Assembly (NCBI GenBank): GCA_016793685.1
Contig: JAEULX010000190.1
Coordinates: 1 to 5,659, forward strand
Origin: Bradyrhizobiaceae bacterium
Lineage (GTDB): Bacteria; Pseudomonadota; Alphaproteobacteria; Rhizobiales; Xanthobacteraceae
Direction of reading: 5' to 3'
Length of the DNA stretch: 5,659 nucleotides
Shown: piece by piece, positions 1 to 5,432 of the stretch
Layout: each line of letters opens with the position of its first letter
Position numbering within the stretch: the first letter of the stretch is position 1
Notes under the pieces: generated by a model
Told to the model about the DNA's origin: nothing
Seen by the model: only the letters and a program-made list of their open reading frames with translations
The model's database searches: none
Position numbers and translations under genes: made by a program

Positions 1-394
1 GGAGGGCCTTGCCTCACTGATGCGGCCCGAGGACGCCGCTTCCGACCGTGCCCGTTGTGGGGAAAGCCGCTACGCTGTGGTCCCAACGCAGACTGCAGCG
101 ATCATCGCGGCATTGCGAGCCCGGTGGCATTGCACCTCCGATTTTCCGCGCCGGTTTCCCAACGCTTCTGGCTGCATCGAACAACAAAATCATCGCGCTG
201 AAGCGTTCACCTGTCAAGGCCCGAAGCGATGGTAAAAAATGCTCAGCGGCGCCCGCCAAAAGCATTCGGAGAACCGTCTGCCCCGGTGCATTCCGGCAAC
301 GTGCACGCTTGTTCGCCCCAGAAAATGCCGCGCCAAGATCGCGGGCGAATTCGATTCTGCTGGACGGAATTCAAAGCTTGCAGTCCGCCGCCCG
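1..394. other. Stretch with no supportable gene
   Basis: Open frames exist on both strands, but none looks like a protein. Their translations are rich in Arg, Ser, Pro and Cys, show no recognisable motif or hydrophobic pattern, and their starts lack a well-placed ribosome binding site. The longest plus-strand frame (48-617) runs antisense across the better-supported gene at 395-754. No tRNA-like fold, tandem array or insertion-sequence end was seen. No U-tract terminator is visible just downstream of the minus-strand gene that ends at 395. A gene lying mostly to the left of the window cannot be excluded. Confidence 0.5.
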
Positions 395-754
395 TCAGTG
401 CGGCGAATCCGACTGTCTGCCGTTGAACAAGTTGACAAGCACCGCCGCCGCTTCCGGCGCACGGAGCGTCAGCGCGCCGCTCGTGTCAATCGATGCGGTG
501 ATCGAACTCCGCATCACCGCTGCGGCGAAAAATGCGCGCACCGCAGTTTGCGCATCGGCCGGAAGCGCGAGAAAAGCCCGGATCAATTCCAGTAGTCCCG
601 GTTCTTCGCTCCAGTAATAGGCTTCGAGCAGCCGCGGGATATCGCTCGCCTCGGCGATCAGGTTTTGCACCAGGGCGAGGAGGTCGGGTTGGTTATCGTG
701 TTCAAACTCGATGCTTTCGCCGGTGCTTTCGCCGCTACATTCGGTTTGGTTCAT
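395..754 (-). CDS. Small acidic helical protein, unknown function
   Basis: This encodes a 119-residue protein that I do not recognise as a named family. The first 25 residues are polar and acidic (MNQTECSGESTGESIEFEHD). Residues about 23-75 look like amphipathic helices, for example DLLALVQNLIAEA and PGLLELIRAFLALPADAQ. The tail (about 76-119) is mixed and may contain short strands, with 'SSITASIDTSGALTLRAPEAA'-like alternation. There is no signal peptide, no clear membrane segment and no metal-binding motif, so it is probably cytosolic. The ATG at 754 is preceded by GGGGGA (plus-strand TCCCCC, 763-768) with 8 nt spacing, which supports this start. A period-12 DNA repeat at 712-734 encodes the GES-T-GES segment. 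It is transcribed away from the Xre regulator across a 400 bp gap. Coding is favoured over the antisense frame because of the ribosome binding site and the ordinary protein composition. Confidence 0.6.
   Translation of the reverse strand: MNQTECSGESTGESIEFEHDNQPDLLALVQNLIAEASDIPRLLEAYYWSEEPGLLELIRAFLALPADAQTAVRAFFAAAVMRSSITASIDTSGALTLRAPEAAAVLVNLFNGRQSDSPH
712..734. repeat. Short tandem repeat, period 12
   Basis: The 11-base unit TGCTTTCGCCG occurs at 712-722 and again at 724-734, a perfect match with a period of 12. It lies inside the small minus-strand gene and keeps its frame, encoding two Gly-Glu-Ser copies near the N-terminus. It is probably a local duplication, and copy number might vary between strains. 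Confidence 0.6.
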
Positions 755-958
755 CGGCCCGGTCCCCCGTTTTCCTGTCCCGCAACCGACCGCGACGGCA
801 GCGGGAAAATCGTCACCCGATCAAGCCTTATCGCATTAGCCGGTTTGGGGTGGTGAACTAGGTCACAGGCAGCAGGCGCCTTTGGCGAGGCGCGTAAAGC
901 CGCTCGGCCAGTCGCGCAAAAGCGTCAGATCTACGCAGCGGCGTATGGGAACTTTCAA

Positions 959-981
959 ATAGCGAAAAACGTATCCGCTAT
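959..981. repeat. Inverted repeat ATAGCG-N11-CGCTAT
   Basis: ATAGCG at 959-964 is perfectly complementary in inverse to CGCTAT at 976-981, with an 11-base AT-rich spacer. The right arm overlaps the -10-like TATACT at 979-984. The geometry suits a dimeric regulator site, but a 6 bp arm can occur by chance. Confidence 0.3.
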
Positions 982-983
982 AC

Positions 984-1034
984 TTATGTCGATGAAACGG
1001 ATATTCCTATTGTCGTGTCATTGTTCCGACATAA
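984..1034. repeat. Inverted repeat TTATGTCG / CGACATAA
   Basis: TTATGTCG at 984-991 and CGACATAA at 1027-1034 are perfect 8 bp inverse complements, 35 bases apart. A further TGTCG at 1011-1015 also pairs with the CGACA at 1027-1031, so the TGTCG core occurs twice in direct orientation and once inverted. The right arm overlaps the -10-like CATAAT at 1030-1035. This is a plausible operator cluster for a regulator, possibly the adjacent Xre protein, but binding is inferred only. Confidence 0.35.
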
Positions 1035-1065
1035 TGGACCGGCCCCTTTATGCTACTCGTAATGC

Positions 1066-1079
1066 TGGGAGTGCTCCCA
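1066..1079. repeat. Dyad TGGGAG-TG-CTCCCA, possible operator
   Basis: TGGGAG at 1066-1071 and CTCCCA at 1074-1079 form a perfect 14-base dyad centred about 82 bases before the Xre start codon. Xre/Cro-type repressors often bind compact palindromes of this size, and self-repression is common in the family, so this is a candidate operator. It could instead fold as a small hairpin in the 5' leader. It also overlaps a 10-codon open frame (1050-1082). Confidence 0.35.
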
Positions 1080-1137
1080 TGAAACGCGTCTGAGCGCGGT
1101 GTGCGCCAGAGCGAAAACCTAATGAGCGGCAGCGGCT

Positions 1138-1144
1138 AGAGGAG
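1138..1144 (+). promoter_or_regulatory. Ribosome binding site of the Xre gene
   Basis: AGAGGAG lies 10 nt upstream of the ATG at 1155 and is strongly complementary to the 16S rRNA 3' end. It fixes the start of the regulator and rules out the later in-frame ATG at residue 11. Confidence 0.75.
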
Positions 1145-1154
1145 AAATCGGATC

Positions 1155-1589
1155 ATGGGAGAACGACGGCGTGACGCGGTCGACATGCTGGTCGGCCGCA
1201 ATATCCGGATCCTCCGCCAGGACCGCGGCATGTCGCAGACGGAACTCGGCAGAAAGATCGACGTCACGTTCCAGCAAGTGCAGAAATACGAGAACGGCAC
1301 CAATCGCGTCGGCAGCGGCCGGCTGTTCAAGATCGCGTCCATTCTCGGCGTGCCGATCACCGCCTTCTTCGAAGGAGCGCAACAAGCGGGCAGCGAAAAC
1401 GCCGGGCCGTCGCCGGTCGCCATGCTGTCGGAGCCTTACGTTCTTCGCCTGCTGCAGGCGTTCTGCGCGCTGGAAGACATGGAGCTGCGGCGCTCGCTTG
1501 CCGAGCTCGCGGAATACATGGCGGCCGAGGCGCTTCCCTCGCGACACGTCGTCGAGAACAGCGTCGTGCCCAATCGTCTCCGGTCGTAA
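1155..1589 (+). CDS. Xre-family helix-turn-helix regulator (PraR-like)
   Basis: A 144-residue DNA-binding regulator. An HTH_3/Cro-C1 domain occupies about residues 12-72: 'VGRNIRILRQDRGMSQTELG' begins helices 1-2, and 'TFQQVQKYENGTNRVG' (38-53) holds the recognition helix and the loop typical of this family. 'LFKIASILGVPITAFFEG' (57-74) completes the domain. A linker (75-90) leads to a C-terminal helical segment, 'LRLLQAFCALEDMELRRSL' (97-115), probably used for dimerisation. The overall design and length match the short rhizobial Xre regulators that include PraR, which control quorum sensing, attachment or symbiosis genes in other species. Which genes this one controls cannot be read from the sequence. 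The start is supported by AGAGGAG at 1138-1144. It converges on the glycogen synthase gene, so it is not in that operon. Dyads upstream suggest autoregulation (inference). Confidence 0.88.
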   Translation: MGERRRDAVDMLVGRNIRILRQDRGMSQTELGRKIDVTFQQVQKYENGTNRVGSGRLFKIASILGVPITAFFEGAQQAGSENAGPSPVAMLSEPYVLRLLQAFCALEDMELRRSLAELAEYMAAEALPSRHVVENSVVPNRLRS

Positions 1590-1630
1590 GCCGGATCGCT
1601 TATTTGCACAGCAAATGATTTATGCCGGCT
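1589..1630. terminator. Nested hairpin after the Xre gene, weak terminator candidate
   Basis: An outer stem AGCCGG (1589-1594) with CCGGCT (1625-1630) encloses an inner stem ATTTGC (1602-1607), loop ACA, GCAAAT (1611-1616). The inner stem can extend by two pairs including one G-U. The structure begins on the last base of the Xre stop codon and lies between convergent genes, so a bidirectional terminator is plausible. No U-tract follows on either strand, so a canonical intrinsic terminator is not supported. Confidence 0.35.
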
Positions 1631-1654
1631 GGCGCCTATGGCGCACCGTTGTCA

Positions 1655-1672
1655 CGGCGCGCCCGAGCGCCG
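1655..1672. terminator. GC hairpin next to the glycogen synthase stop
   Basis: CGGCGC (1655-1660) pairs with GCGCCG (1667-1672) around the loop GCCCGA. On the plus strand it is followed by GTTGTT, only weakly T-rich. On the minus strand it lies just beyond the TAA of the synthase (1677-1679). It could help end transcription from either side or protect the mRNA 3' end. The 6 bp stem and lack of a clean U-tract keep confidence low. Confidence 0.3.
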
Positions 1673-1676
1673 GTTG

Positions 1677-2921
1677 TTACTGATGGTCGGCCGGGTATTT
1701 TTCGCGCAGCTTCAGGTACAGATCGAAAGTCTGGCGCGCGATGCTGCGCCAGCTGTAGCGCTCCTCGACGCGCCGGCGACCCGCTTCGCACATCCGCTTC
1801 CACAATTCCGGGTCATTGGCGACACGGTTGATCGCGTCGGCGAGGCCGCGTTCGAACCGGGCCGGGGAGACCGGATCGTGCGGCGGTTCCGGCGATAAAT
1901 GCGGGTCGACCAACAGGCCGGTCTCCCCGTCCACGACGACCTCACGGATGCCGCCGACGGCGCTGCCGACGACGGGCGTGTTGCAGGCCATCGCTTCCAG
2001 ATTGATGATGCCGAACGGCTCGTAGATCGACGGACAGCAAAACACCGTCGCGTGCGAATAGAGCGCGATGGTGTCCTGGCGCGCCAGCATTTTGGGAATC
2101 CATACGATGCCCGGGCGCTGCGCCTGCAGCTCGCGCACGATCTCCTCGATCTCACGCTGCATGGCGAGGGTGTCGGCGTCGCCGGCGCACAGCACGACTT
2201 GCAGGTTGGGATCGATGTGGGGAATGGCCTGGAGCAGATAATACAGCCCCTTCTGCCGGGTGATGCGTCCGACGAACAGCACGTACGGACGATCCGGATC
2301 GACGCCGAGCTGGGTCAGCACATGGGGCGCGTGCACCGGCTTGTATTCCTCGGTGTCGATCCCGTTGGGGATGATCACGACCTTGGACGGATCGACATCG
2401 AAAAGGCGCAGAATGTCTTCGCGCGTGCTTTTGGAAACGGCGATGATCGCGTCAGCGGTTTCCAGAGCGGTCTTCTCGATCCAGCGGGCGAGATCGTAGC
2501 CGTGCCCGAGCTGCTCGCGCTTCCATGGCCGCAGCGGTTCGAGCGAATGAACCGTGATCACCATCGGGATATCGTAGAGGATCTTCGCGAGAATGCCGCT
2601 GAAATGCGTGTACCAGGTATGGCAATGGATGAGTTCGAGGCTGCCCTCGAGCTCGTCGCCGATGCCCTGCCCGACGAAAGCGAGGCAGGTGCTCAGCGCC
2701 CGGAGCGGCGAGACGAACGACTGCGGGCAGCCGGCGAAATGGGTGGTGTCCACCTTGATGCCGCGCACATGCAGTTGGCCGTCGTCGTAAATCTGGTCGT
2801 GGAAGCTGCGCACCTCGACCGGAGTGAGTTTTGCGAGTTCACGTGACAGGTATTCGACGTGAACGCCGGCGCCGCCGTAAACATAGGGCGGGTATTCGTT
2901 GGTCGCGAGTAAAACGCGCAT
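1677..2921 (-). CDS. glgA: GT4 glycogen synthase / maltose-1-phosphate synthase
   Basis: A 414-residue GT-B glycosyltransferase of family GT4, not the longer GT5 GlgA of E. coli type. It closely resembles the actinobacterial 'Corynebacterium-family' glycogen synthase, known in mycobacteria as GlgM. That enzyme makes alpha-maltose-1-phosphate from ADP-glucose and glucose-1-phosphate and can also add glucose to glucan. Visible features: the N-terminal glycine loop 'PPYVYGGAGVHVEYL' (11-25); 'HSLEPLRPWKREQLGHGY' (125-142), a near-identical signature in GlgM; 'FVGRITRQKG' (216-225) with Arg219 and Lys224 as likely nucleotide-diphosphate contacts; and the EX7E motif Glu301-Glu309 in 'EPFGIINLE'. 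The length is normal for the family. The start is MRVLLATNEYPP, matching the family N-terminus, with AGAGG (plus-strand 2932-2936) 10 nt upstream. It lies 132 bp downstream of glgE in the same direction, supporting a shared maltose-1-phosphate route. Synthase versus GlgM activity cannot be settled from sequence alone. Confidence 0.9.
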   Translation of the reverse strand: MRVLLATNEYPPYVYGGAGVHVEYLSRELAKLTPVEVRSFHDQIYDDGQLHVRGIKVDTTHFAGCPQSFVSPLRALSTCLAFVGQGIGDELEGSLELIHCHTWYTHFSGILAKILYDIPMVITVHSLEPLRPWKREQLGHGYDLARWIEKTALETADAIIAVSKSTREDILRLFDVDPSKVVIIPNGIDTEEYKPVHAPHVLTQLGVDPDRPYVLFVGRITRQKGLYYLLQAIPHIDPNLQVVLCAGDADTLAMQREIEEIVRELQAQRPGIVWIPKMLARQDTIALYSHATVFCCPSIYEPFGIINLEAMACNTPVVGSAVGGIREVVVDGETGLLVDPHLSPEPPHDPVSPARFERGLADAINRVANDPELWKRMCEAGRRRVEERYSWRSIARQTFDLYLKLREKYPADHQ

Positions 2922-2951
2922 CGCAGTGATGCCTCTGTCGGGTAATGATCC

Positions 2952-2982
2952 CGCGCACCGCGCCGTTGGCGGCCGGTGCGCG
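2952..2982. other. Strong hairpin between glgE and glgA
   Basis: CGCGCACCG (2952-2960) and CGGTGCGCG (2974-2982) form a perfect 9 bp stem. Inside it CGCC (2961-2964) pairs with GGCG (2968-2971) around a GTT loop, leaving a two-base bulge (2972-2973). The 13 paired bases are almost all G-C. No U-tract follows in the minus-strand RNA, so it is unlikely to be a simple intrinsic terminator. It sits about 30 nt upstream of the glgA start codon, so it might act as an RNA processing or stability element that sets the glgE/glgA ratio, or as an attenuator. The function is inferred. Confidence 0.45.
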
Positions 2983-3035
2983 ACGTTACGAAGCTGCAGT
3001 CAAACTAAGCCTGGTACGTACGAAGGAAATCCTCT

Positions 3036-3051
3036 CTCGCGATCGCGCGAG
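3036..3051. repeat. CTCGCG-ATCG-CGCGAG hairpin after glgE stop
   Basis: CTCGCG (3036-3041) pairs with CGCGAG (3046-3051) around a four-base loop. The overlapping 10-base palindrome CGCGATCGCG occupies 3038-3047. It starts within 3 nt of the glgE stop codon in the minus-strand message. No U-tract follows, so it may protect the 3' end of glgE or be fortuitous. Confidence 0.3.
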
Positions 3052-3053
3052 TA

Positions 3054-5105
3054 TCAAGTGAAGCAACGGAACAAGATGGCCGGTTCTTTCTCCGGATCGA
3101 TGAACAGCCGCAAACCGCCCCATTCGACCATGCGCCGCTCGCCGGTGAGCAGGTTTTCCACCCCCCGGACCGTACGGCGCGCTCCCTCCGGCCCGATCTG
3201 CAGATCGCCGAAATGGAACCAGACTTCGTAAGGGCCGCCGCCGAGTGCGATCGCCACCGCGACCGCGTTGTCGCGGGCGACCGACTCCTTGATGAAGCCG
3301 GTTACCTCGGGACTGTCGACCATGACGAAGCGCAGATTGGACGTCTGCTGCAGCGCGGCGTTTTCCCGCCGGATCTGGTTGAGCTGCGTGATGTAATCCT
3401 TGATGTTGCCGGGCGCGTTCCAGTCGCGCGGCCTGATCTCGTACTTCTCGGAATCGAGATACTCTTCCTTGCCCGGTCCCAGCGGAAGATGCTCGAGCAG
3501 CTCGAAGCCGCTGTAGATCCCGTAGCTCGACGAAAGCGTCGCCGCGAGCGCGACGCGCGTCTTGAATATCCGCCGCTCGCCCCCCTGCAGATGAAACGGC
3601 AGAATGTCCGGCGTGTTCACGAAGAAGTTCGGCTGGAAGTACTCGCGCTCGGGATAGCGCGCGAGTTCGTTGAGGTAATCCTCGAACTCGGTCTTCCCGG
3701 TGCGCCAGGTGAAATAGGTATAGGACTGGGTGAAGCCGAGCTTCGCCAGCGCCTTCATCACCTTGGGCCGGGTGAACGCCTCCGACAGAAAGACCGTGTC
3801 GGGATAGCGCGTCTGCACCTCGCGAATGACCCATTCCCAGAACGGAAACGGCTTGGTGTGCGGATTGTCGACGCGGAAAATGCGGACGCCGTGCTCTGCC
3901 CAGAACAGGAAGACATCGCGCAGCGCGTTCCAGAGCGCCACGCGGTCGGCGCAATAGAAATCCGGATTGACGATGTCCTCGTATTTCTTCGGCGGGTTCT
4001 CGGCGTAGCGCATCGATCCGTCGGCGCGCCGCTTGAACCACTGGGGATGGTCGCGCAGCCACGGGTGGTCCGGCGAACACTGCGTCGCAAAATCGAGTGC
4101 GATCTCGAGTCCGTGCCCCTTGGCCGCTTCGATCAGCCGATGGAAATCGTCGAGCGTGCCGAGCTGGGGGTGAATCGCGTCGTGCCCGCCCTCCTCGCTA
4201 CCGATCGCGTAGGGGCTGCCGGGTTCGTCGGGTCCCGCGTTGAGCGAATTGTTCTTGCCCTTGCGGTTGGCCCTGCCGATCGGGTGGATCGGCGGAAAAT
4301 AGAGAACGTCGTAGCCCTGTTCGGCGATTTCCGGCAGCCGCGCGATCACGTCGTTGAAGGTGCCGTGCCGGTTCGCGTCGTTGGTCTGGCTGCGGGGAAA
4401 CAATTCGTACCACGCGCCGGTGCGCGCCCGCGGACGCTGCACGTAAAATGGGAAGGAATCGCTCCAGGTGAGGTCCGGCCGCGCCTCGACCTCCGCCATC
4501 AGCACGGCAAGTTCCTCCTGAAGCAGCGACTCCGGCGCCCGCGAATGGTCGAACGCTTCGAGCACCGCCTGCATCGCGCCGGCGCGTCCGCCTGCCCGGG
4601 CGATCGCCTCGGCGACGAGCGCGCGCCCTTCCAAGAGGTCGACCTCGATGGCAACGCCCGCCTTCTGCTTGACCAGACAACCGCGCCGCCAAGTGGCGAA
4701 CACCGAGGTCCAGGCCTCGATCGCATATTCGTGGCGGCCAAGTTCCTGCGGGGTGAACACGCCGCGCCAGCGATCGTTGTCGTAGAACGCCATGGGGACG
4801 GATTGCCAGGCGGCGGCGCCTTCGCGCCGCCAGCGCAGGGCTACCGCCGTCACCTCATGTCCGTCGCGGAAGATGTCCGCCATCACCTCGATCGGTTCGC
4901 CGACGATCCGCTTGAACGGAAAGCGGCCGCCATCGACCCTGGGATCGATCGCCTCGATGAAAAAGGTTCGGCTGGCAAGGCCCGGCCCGTAGGACGGCGC
5001 GTCCGCCGCCGGGTGCGGCGCCGATTCCTGAGCTATGGTCGCGGGAGTCGTACGGATTGGTTTTTTCGGCCTGGGAACGCGGGTCGCAGGTTTTTTCGTA
5101 TCCAC
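3054..5105 (-). CDS. glgE: GlgE, glucan:maltose-1-phosphate maltosyltransferase
   Basis: GlgE (EC 2.4.99.16, GH13_3) transfers maltosyl from alpha-maltose-1-phosphate to the non-reducing end of alpha-1,4-glucan, releasing phosphate, in the cytosol. With the GTG start at 5105 it has 683 residues, close to the usual 660-700. A Lys/Pro-rich N-terminal tail (1-43) is followed by the N-domain (about 44-225, from 'TFFIEAIDPRVDGGRFPFKR'), the GH13 barrel (about 230-580, with 'WYELFPRSQ' and 'YFPPIHPIG') and a C-terminal beta domain. Catalytic residues aligned by motif to Streptomyces GlgE: nucleophile Asp413 in 'FRVDNPHTKP', acid/base Glu442 in 'FLSEAFTRP', and Asp500 in 'NTPDILP'. Likely phosphate-site residues are Lys282, Asn370, Lys373, Tyr375 and Asn414. 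All are intact. The frame stays open upstream to 5432; other starts are ATG 5225 (723 aa) and TTG 5339 (761 aa). GTG 5105 is preferred because it gives family length, has GGAC 9 nt upstream, and a promoter-like sequence lies between it and the ATG. The start remains uncertain. Confidence 0.95.
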   Translation of the reverse strand: MDTKKPATRVPRPKKPIRTTPATIAQESAPHPAADAPSYGPGLASRTFFIEAIDPRVDGGRFPFKRIVGEPIEVMADIFRDGHEVTAVALRWRREGAAAWQSVPMAFYDNDRWRGVFTPQELGRHEYAIEAWTSVFATWRRGCLVKQKAGVAIEVDLLEGRALVAEAIARAGGRAGAMQAVLEAFDHSRAPESLLQEELAVLMAEVEARPDLTWSDSFPFYVQRPRARTGAWYELFPRSQTNDANRHGTFNDVIARLPEIAEQGYDVLYFPPIHPIGRANRKGKNNSLNAGPDEPGSPYAIGSEEGGHDAIHPQLGTLDDFHRLIEAAKGHGLEIALDFATQCSPDHPWLRDHPQWFKRRADGSMRYAENPPKKYEDIVNPDFYCADRVALWNALRDVFLFWAEHGVRIFRVDNPHTKPFPFWEWVIREVQTRYPDTVFLSEAFTRPKVMKALAKLGFTQSYTYFTWRTGKTEFEDYLNELARYPEREYFQPNFFVNTPDILPFHLQGGERRIFKTRVALAATLSSSYGIYSGFELLEHLPLGPGKEEYLDSEKYEIRPRDWNAPGNIKDYITQLNQIRRENAALQQTSNLRFVMVDSPEVTGFIKESVARDNAVAVAIALGGGPYEVWFHFGDLQIGPEGARRTVRGVENLLTGERRMVEWGGLRLFIDPEKEPAILFRCFT

Positions 5106-5432
5106 GTCGTCACTGTCCGGAATGGGAAGGAATGAAGTGGTGATCGCGAGCGCCAGATTGGCATCTCGCAACCGCGAAGCTGTTATCTTGCTTTTCTGCG
5201 CCGACGGCAAGGCCGTCGAAGGCATTAATGAAACCGCTGCAGGCGTAATGCTTTGCGCAGGCGTCGCCGAAGCCGCACGGCTGGCGCTTCCGCGCGATGT
5301 GCTGCGGCGCGAACGCGAGCGGCGCGGCTGTGGGGGCAAACGAAGGGGAGAAATAATGCGGTGTTTTGCCCCATAACGAATTGATTGCGGACGGCCGCCG
5401 CGCGCCTTGTCAGCGAGGCGGTTCAGCCGGGC
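5106..5432. promoter_or_regulatory. Leader region between DUF302 gene and glgE
   Basis: If glgE starts at the GTG at 5105, this 327 bp gap is untranslated leader and spacer. The glgE frame stays open across it, but the translation upstream of residue 1 is Arg/Ser/Ala-rich and unlike GlgE. The TTG at 5339 and the ATG at 5225 have no ribosome binding site. The promoter-like pair at 5182-5210 lies inside. On the plus strand GGGGAG (5345-5350) precedes an ATG at 5356, but that frame stops after six codons. Confidence 0.4.
5182..5210 (-). promoter_or_regulatory. Candidate sigma-70 promoter for glgE-glgA
   Basis: Read on the minus strand, TTGCCG (plus-strand 5205-5210) and GATAAC (5182-5187) are separated by exactly 17 bp. 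Each matches the -35 and -10 consensus at 4 of 6 bases. Transcription would start near 5175, giving a leader of about 70 nt before the GTG at 5105. If it is active, the upstream ATG at 5225 could not be the start for this transcript. Such partial matches are common by chance, so confidence is moderate to low. Confidence 0.35.

Larger units (their letters stand above)
755..1154. promoter_or_regulatory. Divergent intergenic region with promoter signals
   Basis: This 400 bp gap separates the small minus-strand gene from the plus-strand Xre regulator. From about 940 it is visibly AT-richer than its surroundings, as expected of a promoter region. Two plus-strand -10-like boxes are present: TATACT at 979-984 and CATAAT at 1030-1035, each matching TATAAT at 5 of 6 bases. 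Neither has a good -35 box at 16-18 bp, so the promoter may depend on an activator or be non-canonical. Three inverted repeats lie here (959-981, 984-1034 and 1066-1079). Part of the stretch around 870-900 is GC-rich with short complementary segments and no U-tract. No convincing gene longer than a few codons is present. Confidence 0.4.

Noticed and set aside
348..372. Two GAATTC sites 19 bases apart with partial symmetry
   Set aside because: Six-base palindromes recur by chance; no longer repeat or element boundary surrounds them.
48..617. 189-codon plus-strand frame over the small acidic gene
   Set aside because: Ser/Arg/Ala-rich, no ribosome binding site, and antisense to a gene with a good ribosome binding site and normal protein composition.
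1119..1547. 142-codon minus-strand frame antisense to the Xre regulator
   Set aside because: The Xre frame has a clear HTH domain and a strong ribosome binding site; the antisense translation matches nothing.
1899..2846. 315-codon plus-strand frame antisense to the glycogen synthase
   Set aside because: Shadow of the GT4 gene; the translation is Asp/Arg/His-rich with no recognisable domain and no convincing start signal.
2986..4080. 364-codon minus-strand frame overlapping glgE in another frame
   Set aside because: Arg/Ala-rich out-of-frame reading of GlgE; the GlgE frame carries all family motifs.
3213..5135. 640-codon open frame on the plus strand, antisense to glgE
   Set aside because: It mirrors the GlgE coding sequence, whose catalytic motifs are intact. 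Its translation is rich in Arg, Val and Glu without any family motif, a usual artefact of high-GC codon bias.
5345..5376. Shine-Dalgarno-like GGGGAG followed by ATG at 5356 on the plus strand
   Set aside because: The frame stops after six codons and points against the surrounding genes; no function can be supported.
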